Assembly (NCBI RefSeq): GCF_028769735.1
Contig: NC_088173.1
Location: 24,678,038-24,742,037, forward strand
Direction: 5' to 3'
Source: Zonotrichia leucophrys gambelii
Lineage: Eukaryota > Chordata > Aves > Passeriformes > Passerellidae
Length of the DNA: 64,000 nt
Numbering within the stretch: position 1 is the first letter of the stretch; the number at the start of each line of letters is the position of its first letter. The translations under genes were made by a program, and so were the position numbers. The notes below the pieces were generated by a model, which saw only the letters and a list, made by a program, of their open reading frames with translations, was not told the DNA's origin and searched no databases. Positions 25,080 through 36,513 of the stretch are shown piece after piece.

Positions 25080-26525
25080 GTTTGACTGCAAACATGTTTA
25101 ATATGAATACAAAATTCACAGAGGATATACATTCTAGGGAACGTAATTGAGCTATTACAAGAGACTCTGACAGAACAAAAACATAAAGAAGGCTCTGTCA
25201 GGCCAAGAATTTAATGAGGAATGATTAAAAAGTTTGATTTACAGTTACATTACAGTTGTGTTAAACACTGAAAACTTTAGAATGTCAGCTGAAAGGCGTT
25301 TGAACATACAGTACATAAATCATACAATCCACACCATTGTAAATAACATATTTGAAATATTTCATTTTACTTAACATAACATAAAGCAACATAACATGTG
25401 CAAATGAGGACTCCAATATATTGAATTTATAATGTCTATGATAAAATTGACATATAATTTTACATTTAAGGACTACAGAAATGATGAAGAAATTAAAAAT
25501 GTGTCCTCCATTTTACTCCCATTACCAAAGTATGCTTTTCAATTAAACAGAAAAAACACACTGTCCCGATTTCCTCTCAAAATCATACCTGCCCATGAAA
25601 TTTAACTAAAGCTTTAACTTGCTCTAAGTGTACAATGACACAGCATTTACACAGTCATCTTCCCCTTGTTGGGAACTGACAAACTATTACATGAATGGGT
25701 TCTTAGGTTATGTACACTGGTGGAAAATATTATCTTATAAAAAGGCACATACCTGTGATTTAAGGCTAGTACGGTATTTGTTTCATAGAGAAAGAAACAT
25801 TTTAAATGAAATTAGTACATTTAATGGTTGGCCTCACTCAGCAAACCACTTGGTGCAAAGCAAAAACGTGTGCTCAGAAGCCTCAGACTGACAGTGATTC
25901 TTGCTTTAGTGTTTTTTGGGGTTTTTTTAACCCTTTGATGGAAAGGTACATTTGTAAAAAAGGCATTTGCTGCAATTCCACTTGTCAATGAGCCATCTGC
26001 TACTGTTGCCTTATATGCAGATATCACATATAGGCCTTATAGTATTCATCTGCAAAATAGTCTTTTAACTTTCTCATTTTTTTAAAAGTCATATGAAAAT
26101 TACTAAAGATGTTTTCTATACTCATCTATAAAATACCAGATGTTGGTACAAATCATGTAAACCTCCATTTGCAAATATTTTGACTAGCCACCAAAATATC
26201 AGAAATCACAAGCATCATTTGTCAGTGCAAATCTATAATAGTTTTGTTTCCCCTCCCTCCTTCCCTCCCCTATCCCAATTACAGAAATATCTGACAACCT
26301 TTACATACAAAAGGAGTGCTCTATATTTGAAATTACAGAAATTATGTTTGGTTACCTTAAAGTCACCCACTTTCCTATCAAATTCAGTTTTACAGTATTA
26401 TAAAAGGGGAAAAATTTAAAGCTGTCCATTCAAGAATCACTACAACAGTCCTTCAACCCCAACCCTTAATTATTCTCAGATTTAAAGAATTTTAGGTTAA
26501 CATTGGATCCTCTTCTATGATCTGA
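25080..26525 (-). other. ARFIP1: ARFIP1 3' UTR (predicted)
   Basis: Sequence directly downstream of the ARFIP1 stop codon on the minus strand, AT-rich and without splice-like interruption. The end is set by the candidate ATTAAA polyadenylation signal at 25097-25102. Another ATTAAA is present at 25210-25215. The true cleavage site is not established. Confidence 0.5.
25097..25102 (-). terminator. candidate polyadenylation signal (ATTAAA) for ARFIP1
   Basis: Minus-strand ATTAAA about 1.4 kb after the stop codon. The bases downstream of it include a T/G-rich stretch (TTGAGTTGTGATGTT), as expected for the cleavage factor binding region. An alternative ATTAAA lies at 25210-25215. Confidence 0.35.
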
Positions 26526-26681
26526 TTACTGTTCTTCAAGCCAGGAGGGGGCATCTGCTCCAGGAGTTTTCAATTTGATGTGGAACTGTTTAAGTGTCTG
26601 TTCAAGCTGCTTTTGATTGCCAGCAAAGTATGCCGCAATGGCATTGTGGAACAGAACAAGCTGATTGTGCAATACCTTCAC
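26526..26681 (-). CDS. ARFIP1: ARFIP1 last coding exon (end of AH domain and C-terminus)
   Basis: Final arfaptin-1 exon: 51 codons plus the TAA stop (26526-26528). The acceptor is CTGCAG ending at 26682. It starts with [19 protein letters not shown], continues through the [18 protein letters not shown] segment and ends in the arfaptin-typical tail PSWLEEQ. These residues complete the last helix of the crescent-shaped AH/BAR dimer that binds Arl1, Arf and Rac1 GTPases on Golgi and other membranes (family knowledge). It joins the preceding exon in phase 0. Confidence 0.97.
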   Translation of the reverse strand: MKVLHNQLVLFHNAIAAYFAGNQKQLEQTLKQFHIKLKTPGADAPSWLEEQ

Positions 26682-28944
26682 CTGCAGGCAAGGAGAGAGA
26701 CATTGAGAGGAGGCTGATGTTAACATCATCACAGGTCAGCTACAAAGAAATAGGTGTATTTGAAATACTCAGACTTCCTATAGATTGATTTAACAAAAGC
26801 TTAAAAATACAGATATGAAATGCAAATATGAATTTCTTTAACATTAAAGTGATTCAGAGTTTTCATAAAGTGTGTTTAACAGTCAAAACCAACTCAGCAT
26901 GCACAGAGCAAACAATTCACTAAACAGCATAATGCTATCAAATATCAAACACTTGATTACAAGTACTTGATGCCTTGAAATTAGATGCCAAATCTCTAAG
27001 ATACGTGCCTGCAGGCCAAATGGACGTACCTCCCTGAAACAATACATGGCAAGGGCATTACCTGAGTATACAGCTCATGTGTTTCCCCCCTTGCAGAAAG
27101 TTGCTGCTTTCCAGGTCATGGACACCTAAAGCAAATTAAACTGATACCCTTCTCCCAGCAATATTTCTTGCCCATCTCCTGTAACACATGATTATTTTCA
27201 GCTCTTTGACTCTAACATTCGTGAAAAGTAGTCATGAAATACACCTGTCACAACAGCAACCAAAACCTGGGGAGAAGAGCACAAGGGAAGCTGGAGGGCA
27301 TCACTGTTTTTCTCTATAACAAGCTACAGCCCCACTGATGAAGTCAAAGTTAAGCAAATGTTACATTTCCATCCTAGCACACCAGGAAACCTGAAGCTGT
27401 GAATGGACAGCAGTACGCTCAAAGGCATCTGTCCATTTCCTCCTGCAGCCAAACCCTTTTTATTCCTGAGTGTACTCTCAGCCCAGCACACCCCACTCTT
27501 GTGTCAGACCCCAAATCCCCACGGTGGTGGCCCTGTACCTGTTTCCAGCCTACAAAGCTGAGCCCAGCAGCAGGCAGCCAACACAGAGAGAACAGAGCAA
27601 TGAGGTGGCTGAGAGAGCCCCAAGGGAAGATAGATGTGGGAGGTAAGAGATTAAGCTTTCTCTACTCAAATTTTAGATCACTGTCTCATTTCTCAGCACA
27701 GTCCACAATGGACAGTCTACTTCTGTCCTGCTGGGAATCAAAACATCCTTAGTGCAGGTGTGACCTGTGCCTACCAGTGGGCCATGCCTGTTTTAACAGG
27801 TTATTTGTTATTGGCTACTGGGCTTCTCTGAAATGCATGTAACTCAATACAGAAACACCTCATCTTCTTCATTTAATGGAAGATCTCTAATTACACCCCC
27901 CACCATTATATTTGACATGCTATGACACCTGAAGAGTGCAACATTTACTCAGAAATGTAATAAATATATTATATAAATTCCTTGAGAATAAAGGATTGAC
28001 CATGTGTGTATGTATCCCTGCAGGAATATATAAAAATTCCTCACACAGTTAAAATCTCTGATTATATCCCTTTTTTTTTAAACTGGCTAGCAGACTCAAT
28101 TCAAAAATTAAGTAATAACCTCTTATTTGCTGGCCCAAATTTTCATCTAAGTTGCTTTGACAATCTGAAAACTGGAACCCCAATGTTTTCTTCCTATGTT
28201 TCCTCTAATAATTCAGGGTAATTTATGCAAATACATGCCAAAGAATAGGCTTTTTGTCTCATTAACAGCGTAAAATGATACTTTATACCACCAAAAGGCT
28301 CTCCAAGAAAATACATGAGAGATGTGAATGTTAGAAAGGAATTCCCCATCATATCTTTAGATGACATTTTTTCATTTACAAAAGAATTTACAGAATTTAC
28401 AGAATTTAACATCTAGGAGACACAGGATTTAGCTAACTACACTTGTTCAAACAGAGTTCACACTATTTTGTGAGTCATAAAAGATGGCCTCTTCTTCAGT
28501 TTGTGTGAGCAGACAGGTATATAAACATACAGATTTTTCATCTATAAAAATGTTAATTACCAAAATATTACACTTTATAAGTGGAAAATGTCACAACAAC
28601 ATGAAGGGCTTGCTTTCAAAAGTTTAGACAGAAAGCACAGTGCTTTTCTTAAGCAGATTCTTTCCTCACTGACATGCAAGACTTCATGCAATCCCAGCCA
28701 GGAATTCTACAGAGAAGTACACTCACTGTTATAGCATATTATTAAAATGCTACAAGAGTTTTACTCATACAGTTTATAGGAACTCATATAAAACAGGGGT
28801 AACAAACCTCCCCTCCCAGCCCTCTTCATCAGTCTGAGACTGTATTTGGTACTTTGTTAGGGTAGCTTTTAACATAAACCTTCAGTGAACTGCCCCAAAA
28901 ATCTTCTGATAATTTAAAAAACTCAGGCCTAAGCTCAAGGATGT

Positions 28945-28945
<1 letters not shown>

Positions 28946-28977
<32 letters not shown>
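28946..28977. repeat. (CA)16 microsatellite
   Basis: Sixteen uninterrupted CA units inside an ARFIP1 intron; likely length-polymorphic. Confidence 0.98.
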
Positions 28978-28980
<3 letters not shown>

Positions 28981-31104
28981 GCTGGAATTGACAGTGTAGA
29001 AGCAGATAATTTGGACTGAAAAAATACTGTTTGTTTTGGAGGTATTTTTTTAACTACTAAAGCTACTTCACTGTATGAGGTTCTATCCCCTAGATCATTG
29101 TGGTATAAATTTCATTATTGTTATCAAACTGTTTGCAGAGGTTCAAAGTATTACAACTTCTACTCCCCTTCAGAAGCTGATTGCTAAGTGAATCCCAAAA
29201 TGATGGTGGGACCTTTTCCATATCTTCATTCAAGTAACTTCAAAATGAAATTTTTCTAGAAAAAGACCACTTAAACTGTCTGACAGAATACAAAGAAGCT
29301 CTACTATGAAGCAGCAACCAGCAAAGAGAAAAAAGCTGCAACACCTCAGAACACCCAATGTCCACAGCAAAACCACCTGCAACCACAGCTAAGGACTGGA
29401 TCCCAACTATTCATTTAAAACCAAGTTCAAATTTACCCACTTTTCCCATGAAAGAATCTTTCTCCACCTTGGGGAATGGGTAAATATATTACCCACTCCC
29501 ATATCCAGTCCCTGATTGCCATTTCCACACTGTATTTCACCTTAGCCCTCTGTTGGCAAAATATTCAGCAGATACGCAGTCAGTTGGATCAGAGAACAGA
29601 TGTAGATTAAAATTAAGCAGACAACAATGTATCTGCTTTAACCTGGATCAGTTCCCCAATCTGATTCTCTACACAGCTGCACAAACACTTTCACAAACAC
29701 TAGAGAGAAGGCAATGGGGGGAAAAGAAGGGGGTGAAGGGATCACATTTTTTTTTGCATCAAAGCCTTGAAACAATTGTCAGATTGCAGCAGTAAAGGCC
29801 AACTCTTGATCACCAAGCTGTAGCACCGATCCCAGGAAAGGAGTGTTTGAAGATTTGCCTCAATCAAAGAATGCTAATGGTATGCTGCTAAAATACAGCT
29901 AAAATACAGGTTCCAATGTATGACTAACATAGCTGTCAAAAAGCCATCATGTTTTACAGTGGAACAACAGTTAAAATCTTTGTTCCTTGTTAATTAACTA
30001 CATATACCTATTTGTTCCTAATTATAAGCAGAGTAAGCACTCTGTAATACAAGTGGCACACGTCTCAAAACAAAAAAGAAACATTGTGGATAAGCACAAA
30101 AACCTGCAGGTAGACACATCCTAAACAGGAGACTTAAGTGTCACAGAAAATACTATAGGTTGGACTTGATTTTTCACATGGACGCTCTTAACATTTCAGT
30201 TCTTTCTAAATATTGTCCTCTTTGCACGACTCCCTCTGAACATGGTATTTTCTGTGGCACAGTAAGTGCATAGTTCTTTACACCCTCCTCATTCAGCCAT
30301 CTCAACGACCAAAAACACAACACCCCTTTGAATCTATCCATGCATCTGTACCTCCTCACAACCATCACAATCCCTTTTCCTACCTATCTTAATTTGAAGT
30401 CTGGGTCTCCACTGGACTGCAGATTCATTTGTAGAAGCAAGCATTTAAGAATCAAACTCCTGAAGTACAAATCACAGAAATGCAGTCATTTTCTTTCTCT
30501 GCATAAAATGGTATTTGACATTTTTCAAGTGTGTCCAAGAGTAAGAGGGTTTTTTTACTCAAAATGACAAAACCTTCTAAAACTGTTTTCAGAAATGACA
30601 GAAATTTTTGAGCTAAGAACAGGCCATCATCCTAATTTAAAAAAAACCCTATTTTTAAGATGCAGATTTTGAATGCAACTATTATTATAGTCATCAGCAA
30701 ATGCTACAAACTTCAACAGAACTCTGCCAGCTGGGGATAGCACCAATAAAACTTGTATCAGCATTAAGAAAAATGAGTTCTAACTTCAAGATCAAATGCT
30801 GTAATAAAAGTCAATAGAAATCTTGTGTATCTTGGTTTTACAGAAAGAAACTTGCAATTCCAGCTTTACTGTAAATGCAGCTCTCTAAGCCTTTGAGGGC
30901 TTTTAATTGAAATATTAGCATATGAACTGAGGAGAAGAGGCACAAAGAGACTGCAACCATGTGATGCCTTTTCCCCATACAGGGAAAACCTAGATAGGGC
31001 CTTCTAGATAATGGGTTCTTTGGTGACATTTGCAGCACCACAGACCAACTGGAGCCCACCAGCCAGTTAAACTGGCTTCAGAGGTTCTTTGCAGCACCAT
31101 TTAC

Positions 31105-31870
31105 TAGGAACACACTGCTGATAGCTGAACTGCTCCTGACTGAACCAATGGATTTGTGCTGCCGTGAACAGCAACAACAGGGAAAACCTGAACTAAAAAG
31201 TTGTTTCAGGATTATTCTGTTCTAGATCTGATCTCTGCACTTAATTAAGAAATGTTATCAGACAGCCACACTGGGACCCATCTCAGTCCTGCCAACCAGC
31301 GTTACACGGGAACTCTGCAAAGATTCTCCTGATCTCTCTTTTTGCTCCTCCTGGAATATCAAATTTACTACTCCTCCAGTAGTAAAACAGATTCTCATCA
31401 AGGGATGAGACTGAGTGTATTTGCTCAGAAATACAAAGTTCTGTTCACCTACAGCCATTATAAAAACTTGAATGCCCACTTTATGCTGGGAACAAGTACT
31501 TTACAGAAATACACCACCAAGAGCAGACAACACAGAATTGTTGCTGCTCCTGCTCCCTTCTTACACTTTTTTTTCAGAAAGGCAGCTGAAGTGTAAAAGG
31601 CAATGCTTCTGTGCCAGCAGTCTCAGCCACAGGAAACAAAAGACTGGCAAACCACAGACTGAGCTTTTCTGTCCAAGGCCACTGCAGTGCAAGCTTCATA
31701 CACGGCTGCTCTGTGCCTCAGAGCAGGGACCTGCTGGAAACAGCAGCACATCCCTTTCCCTTTCCACTGCTTCTCCACCAATTTATGCCCTTCTTGCCCA
31801 AGGCAGGCACAAACCATCCTACCTGCTACTCCTACACTACAGGGTAAGCTGCCTCCTTCACTCCCTTCAA
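31105..31870. repeat. 766-bp direct repeat, copy 2 (in ARFIP1 intron)
   Basis: Same sequence and orientation as 22098-22863, with no mismatch seen by eye. It lies within the last ARFIP1 intron, so its sense relative to the gene is the same as that of copy 1. The equivalent exon-like segment is 31578-31843. Because the flanks differ from those of copy 1, a simple haplotype-duplication error in the assembly is less likely, but a misjoin cannot be excluded. Confidence 0.95.
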
Positions 31871-33634
31871 ACTACTGCCATGATGACATCATGTCATCTT
31901 ACACAATAAATAAAAAAAATAAAGTAAAGCTCAGCTCAGAAAAGCTCTCAGCAGATAATTATATTTAAGCCAATATTTAAGTGTAAAGGAAGTCCTTTCT
32001 ATAGCTCATTTGGGAACAAAATTACACACACCCTTTAGTAAATATTTTTACATCTCCAGTGTCAAAACTGAGAAATGTCAACCACTGATAAAAAGGCTTA
32101 AGCATGTGAGATTCCCTACTGTATTAATATAAAAGGCAGGAAGGAAAAAACAATCTCTTTCAGAAACAATTTGTAGGCTGTGACTGCTAACAGGATGCTT
32201 GGTCTAATTCAAGACTGTCACTAGGAAGACAACTTCTTCAGTGTTCCCTAAACTATCTAATTTAGTTTTAAAAAATTATGGAAAAGTGTTTTGTACAAGA
32301 TGGAAATAAAATGCTTTCGCTCTGAAGCTTTCCTATGCATTTAAACATAAATTGGTAAGTGTGTTATATAGATATTGGAAACCATGAGGAAGAAGGGTAA
32401 CTCCTATTTTAACCTAATTTGAACTTAAGCATCATAATTCTTGCACAGATATAAACTGGAAGGATTAAACCATTTTAACAGAGGTGCACTGTAGTGGTAT
32501 CAAGTAACTTACTAAAAGAAGAAAACAAAGGTGGGGAGAGTAGGGAGACATACCTGTTTTCAATCTAGCACAGTTTTAAAACCCAGCTCTCAGGAACATC
32601 TTCTAATTTAAGAATCAGTATCAGCATTTAGATTAGACTTCAGCTTCTTCAAGAAAATGAATTTCAATATGATTTTTTTCAATCCTTTTATTTTCCAATT
32701 TTTTCAGCAAGAGCTAGAAATACAGTCAGGCCAATGCCAGTTCAGTCACCTGATGATCAGGCTCATCACAAAGCCAACTTTTGCTGGCTATGTGACTCCA
32801 GACCAGGGAGATCTAAGACAGATGCCTGTATGAAGGAACAGTGCTCAGGAGCTGTTTCAAGCATATATTGTTTTGGAAACCAAAAAGTAGTTTGCTTATA
32901 TTCTCAAGCTTTTTCTTATCATCCGTTCACGGTCCATGTTTCTTCCCTGAGCCCCATGTTTATTCTAAGAAGATGATGCTACTGAATATGTGATAATATA
33001 TTCAAGAATACAAAATAATAATCCATTTTAATTGGTTTAGCCTGTCCCTATGATTTTTCCTTTAAATTTTCCTCCTTCCAGGCAAGGAGCGTGGTTTGCT
33101 ATTGTAATCTGGGGCCAGTCATGTATTCTTTGACAGGCTGTTGTTACCTGCGTTTCAATTTTTAAAATACATTAATCAACCCATACTGAAAATGTTAACC
33201 CACTGATAATGTTAACCCTGGATAGAGTGACAACTACCTCCTATGTAGGTTTTAATCACCTTTTCTTTCCTCTGAAAACATGGGAAATAAAAACACACAT
33301 GATGATAACCATCTCATTTACCATGAGTAAGAAAAAATCCGATCTTGAAAGACCATAATTTTCACATCTAATTAGAGACAATTTTAAAGGACTTATTTAT
33401 CAGAGAAAAAATAGTTTTAAAGTTTTGTATAGCAGTTTTATCTTTGCCTGGTAGAATAAGAAGGGTAAGAATCCCATCATTAAGAGGGTATGGATGAAAT
33501 GTAGGGTTGAAACAAACACGAAAAAAACCCCACCCTTCAAGCCAACAGCTCAAGAGTCCTGTTTTAAATTAAGAAACTATAAAGGCATTAATTATACAAA
33601 GTAGTACTTCTCAGTTCAAATTCTTAAAAAAAGG

Positions 33635-33931
33635 TTAATTTTGAAGAAGCCTCCTCATGGTTCTGTCTCCTTCTTTGTGCATAACCTCTGTGACAATGTT
33701 GCCAAATGTACATGTTACTTTGAATATTAAATCAGTAATTTTGTGACTCATTTGACCATAAACGTGGTAAACTGGAAAAAGTAATATTTCTGCAAACTTG
33801 AAACCTCTTGTATCAACAGGAAACTTACTGTCACAATGTTTGTCATTTGTAGCTGGAGTAGCTGGATTAGGGCCTTCTAAAGCTGCTTGCTCTAAAAGTG
33901 TGTCCTCCCAGTGATACAGCAAGAACTCCAA
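33635..33931 (-). other. unrecognised 98-codon open frame in ARFIP1 intron
   Basis: A minus-strand ATG-to-stop frame ending about 110 bp downstream of the ARFIP1 exon at 34043-34217. Its composition is protein-like (a mix of charged and hydrophobic residues, for example KFAEILLFPVYHVYGQ), but I cannot assign it to a family. It has no strong acceptor in front and is not in frame with read-through from the exon, which meets a stop after nine extra codons. It may be chance, or remnant coding sequence of a retrocopy. Confidence 0.2.
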
Positions 33932-34042
33932 AAATTAAACTTATTTTCCTTGTTCATTCTACTTCTAAACGAATACATATTTCAAGATGTAACAACTTGT
34001 AGAACAAAACTCCTAATCATAACATGAGAAGTAGCAGCTTAC

Positions 34043-34217
34043 CTTATTTTCTTCCAAAAATTTCAATTTGATAGATACGTCGTTACGCATTTTGTCGTAT
34101 TTCTCTTTGTGCACTTGAAACAGTTGCTGTGATTGTTCAATCTTTGGCAGAGTGTTTGCATCACGAGGGCCCAGGTTCAGCTCTTCCAGGTCTGTTCGAT
34201 AAGCATCGTATTCAATC
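34043..34217 (-). CDS. ARFIP1: ARFIP1 coding exon (AH domain, residues 265-323)
   Basis: A 175-nt exon with acceptor TTGCCAG ending at 34218 and donor GTAAGC at 34042. It completes the split Arg codon and then encodes 58 residues: [19 protein letters not shown], a linker, and EKYDKMRND with [10 protein letters not shown]. These are hallmark arfaptin AH-domain helices. Exit is phase 0 into the final exon. Confidence 0.97.
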
Positions 34218-36355
34218 CTGGCAAGAAAGAGGAGAAGGGAAAAAAGAACCATCTAAGGGCAGTGCCTCAAAAGTGACCTCAGATAGAAGTCTAAGTACAA
34301 CAGAAGATGAACAAAAGAGTTAAGTACAGGGAAAAAAAACCCCAAAAATAATAATAAAAAAAAAAACTGGGTAAGTTTTTTCCTCTCTCCTCCTATTCAT
34401 CAAGCACATTGTATAAAACTGCCTAAACAAGCATCCTCCCTTTTCTCTTCCTGTCTCAGCCACATGCTCTCAGCCCCTCTGTTTTGTACAGGCTTCAGTA
34501 GTCAGAGCTTCTCCTGAGACATCTCAACCTAGTGACCCAGAAAAAGCTAGCAAATATTTTTCAGGTCATTCTTCTCCTGTTGAATCAGTTCACTGGAGAG
34601 TTTGTGTTGAGAGTAAGAGGCACACCAAGAGCATGACACCCCCTTTAAGCAGATGTTTGAGGAACAGGTCACTTACACCAAACTCTGACCCTAAAGCATT
34701 TTCAGCATGCTCTAGGCTGCTCCATATGTATTAACTGGACAGTTTCATAGTTCTTCCACAAATACTTTTCTGAGAACTTTGAAAAAGTCCTATGGAAAAA
34801 CAGACTGCAAAAAGATGGTGCAGCCCCACCCAAAGCATCACTCTTCCTTCCATACTTTTCTGTAGTTGTCAAATAATGGAACCTAGAGTATCCACCTATT
34901 TTAATGGGACAAACCACACTATTTTTGGCCTTTTAAACATGCTTTCTTACAGACATTTCTTTAAGTGGAAACAAATCAGGATTAAAAACTGGTTATAAAA
35001 CACAATTTTCAGTTGATGTAACTGCTCAAAAGAAAAATACAACCTTTTCAGAGGTAAAAGCAACAATATTCACAGGGCTCCTCCTCCTGATTCTCACTGC
35101 CACTATGACTGAGGATTTATAAGTAATTTATGGCTTAATTCCAAAAAGGAAACCATTAAACTTATCGAGAACTGACAGAAGAAGGGAACAGATGAATGCT
35201 AAAGTGCAACTGGGAACAGGAAAGAAGAGGCACAGAAATAAATGTGACCTATTTTCACAGTGCAAAATAATGAACTGGCCGTGTCAGCGAAGAACCTTTA
35301 TAATTTATTTGACTTATTAAAATGGCAAAATATTTGATTTCTTTAGCGAACAGAAAGGGAAAGCAATGAAGGTATTTCAGGAGGGAAGAACCATATATTG
35401 AAAATGACTGACAAGAACAACTGCAGCAGATGTATTTTGCATAAATTTTCCAGGGGATACCTGGATATATGAACCAATTCTTTCTTTTTTTCAAAACACA
35501 TGTCAAAAATAAAGCAATACCTTATCTACACATTGATTCTACCTTTCATGCCTTTGAAATTTTACCTAAATACCAAAACAATAACCTACTATTTTGTTCA
35601 AAAATAAGCATTAGAACAGAACAATTTTAAAAAGAGGGAAATTAAAAATTCAAGCAGTTTGCAATTTTGGACCTTAAAAACCCCAAATATCACAAAAAAT
35701 TATATGTATAGACTACATCTTTTGTCAAATTAAAAAAAATGCACTTTATTCTGGTAAGTGAAAGAAAGTCAGAATGGAACCACTCATCAGAAAGAGCTAC
35801 AAGTCCCTGACAGAAAAAAGGAACCCAGCTTTAGAATACTACGCCACATCTAAAAGTAGCCTTCTCCAGGATAAGAAAGCCATTATTCACTCACTCAGAA
35901 ATTTCTGGTTTATTTTCCCCTTTCTGACCAAGCCTGAAATGTCTGCATAAAAACCCAAGTGTGAATTGCAGGCATTGTTCATCAACAGAGGCACAAGATG
36001 AAGTGTCTTTCAGTCAAAAAGATTATTTTACCTATTGCAATGCAGCTGGATAAAAGTGTTAATCTTCCACTGTCACGCTACTTATAAAGCCACCTTAATC
36101 TAGCACGTGGGAAAAACCAGCTATAATTACTCCTACATCTAACAAGTAAAATTCAGTCTACAGGGAAACATGTACAAAACATTGGAAGATCTGTGCCATC
36201 ATCTACAGTTAAACAGAAACCCTCATTAGATGAGAGCTGTGTTATAAGGTTTTTATCTGACAGGTTAGTCACTCAAATACAAGACCTAAGCTGACAGAGA
36301 CTCTGCTTCCCAAGGATTAATTCTTAGGGAAAGGAGCTGGACACAGGATAGCTAC
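34218..36355 (-). other. ARFIP1: ARFIP1 intron, about 2.1 kb
   Basis: Donor GTAGCT at 36355 and acceptor at 34218. AT-rich, with several A-run/C-run tracts such as 34332-34348. Nothing else is seen. Confidence 0.9.
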
Positions 36356-36513
36356 CTGGCACTTTCGTACTGTTTCACAGTCAACAATGTATCCTCAATT
36401 GTTTTATTCACCAATGTGTTCACACTGGCAATAAAAAAGTTAATAGCCCCGAGAAGTGTTTCTCCATTTTTAGCTAGAAGTTTCTGCGTGTCTGCATTGT
36501 AGCCAAACTCCTC
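36356..36513 (-). CDS. ARFIP1: ARFIP1 coding exon (AH domain, residues 213-265)
   Basis: A 158-nt exon not covered by a long open frame. The minus strand reads [20 protein letters not shown], then [21 protein letters not shown] and [11 protein letters not shown], plus two bases of an Arg codon completed at 34217. The acceptor is TTTATAG ending at 36514 and the donor is GTAGCT at 36355, a fair site. This is the central AH/BAR helix region of arfaptins, with the very conserved EEFGYNA and NGETLLGA motifs. Confidence 0.95.

Larger units (their letters stand above)
26682..34042 (-). other. ARFIP1: ARFIP1 last intron, about 7.4 kb
   Basis: Donor GTAAGC at 34042, acceptor at 26682. It contains the (CA)16 microsatellite at 28946-28977, copy 2 of the 766-bp repeat at 31105-31870, and a 98-codon minus-strand frame at 33635-33931 that I do not recognise. 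The rest is AT-rich with nothing identified. Confidence 0.85.

Noticed and set aside
30145..30180. Possible plus-strand CR1 3' end (ATAGGTTGGACTTGAT)
   Set aside because: Only about 16 bases match, and the bases on either side do not resemble CR1.
22098..31870. The 766-bp repeats as the two LTRs of one endogenous retrovirus
   Set aside because: The intervening 8.2 kb holds the ARFIP1 terminal exon and 3' UTR, with no gag, pol or env frames. The repeat ends are not TG...CA and no target-site duplication is seen.
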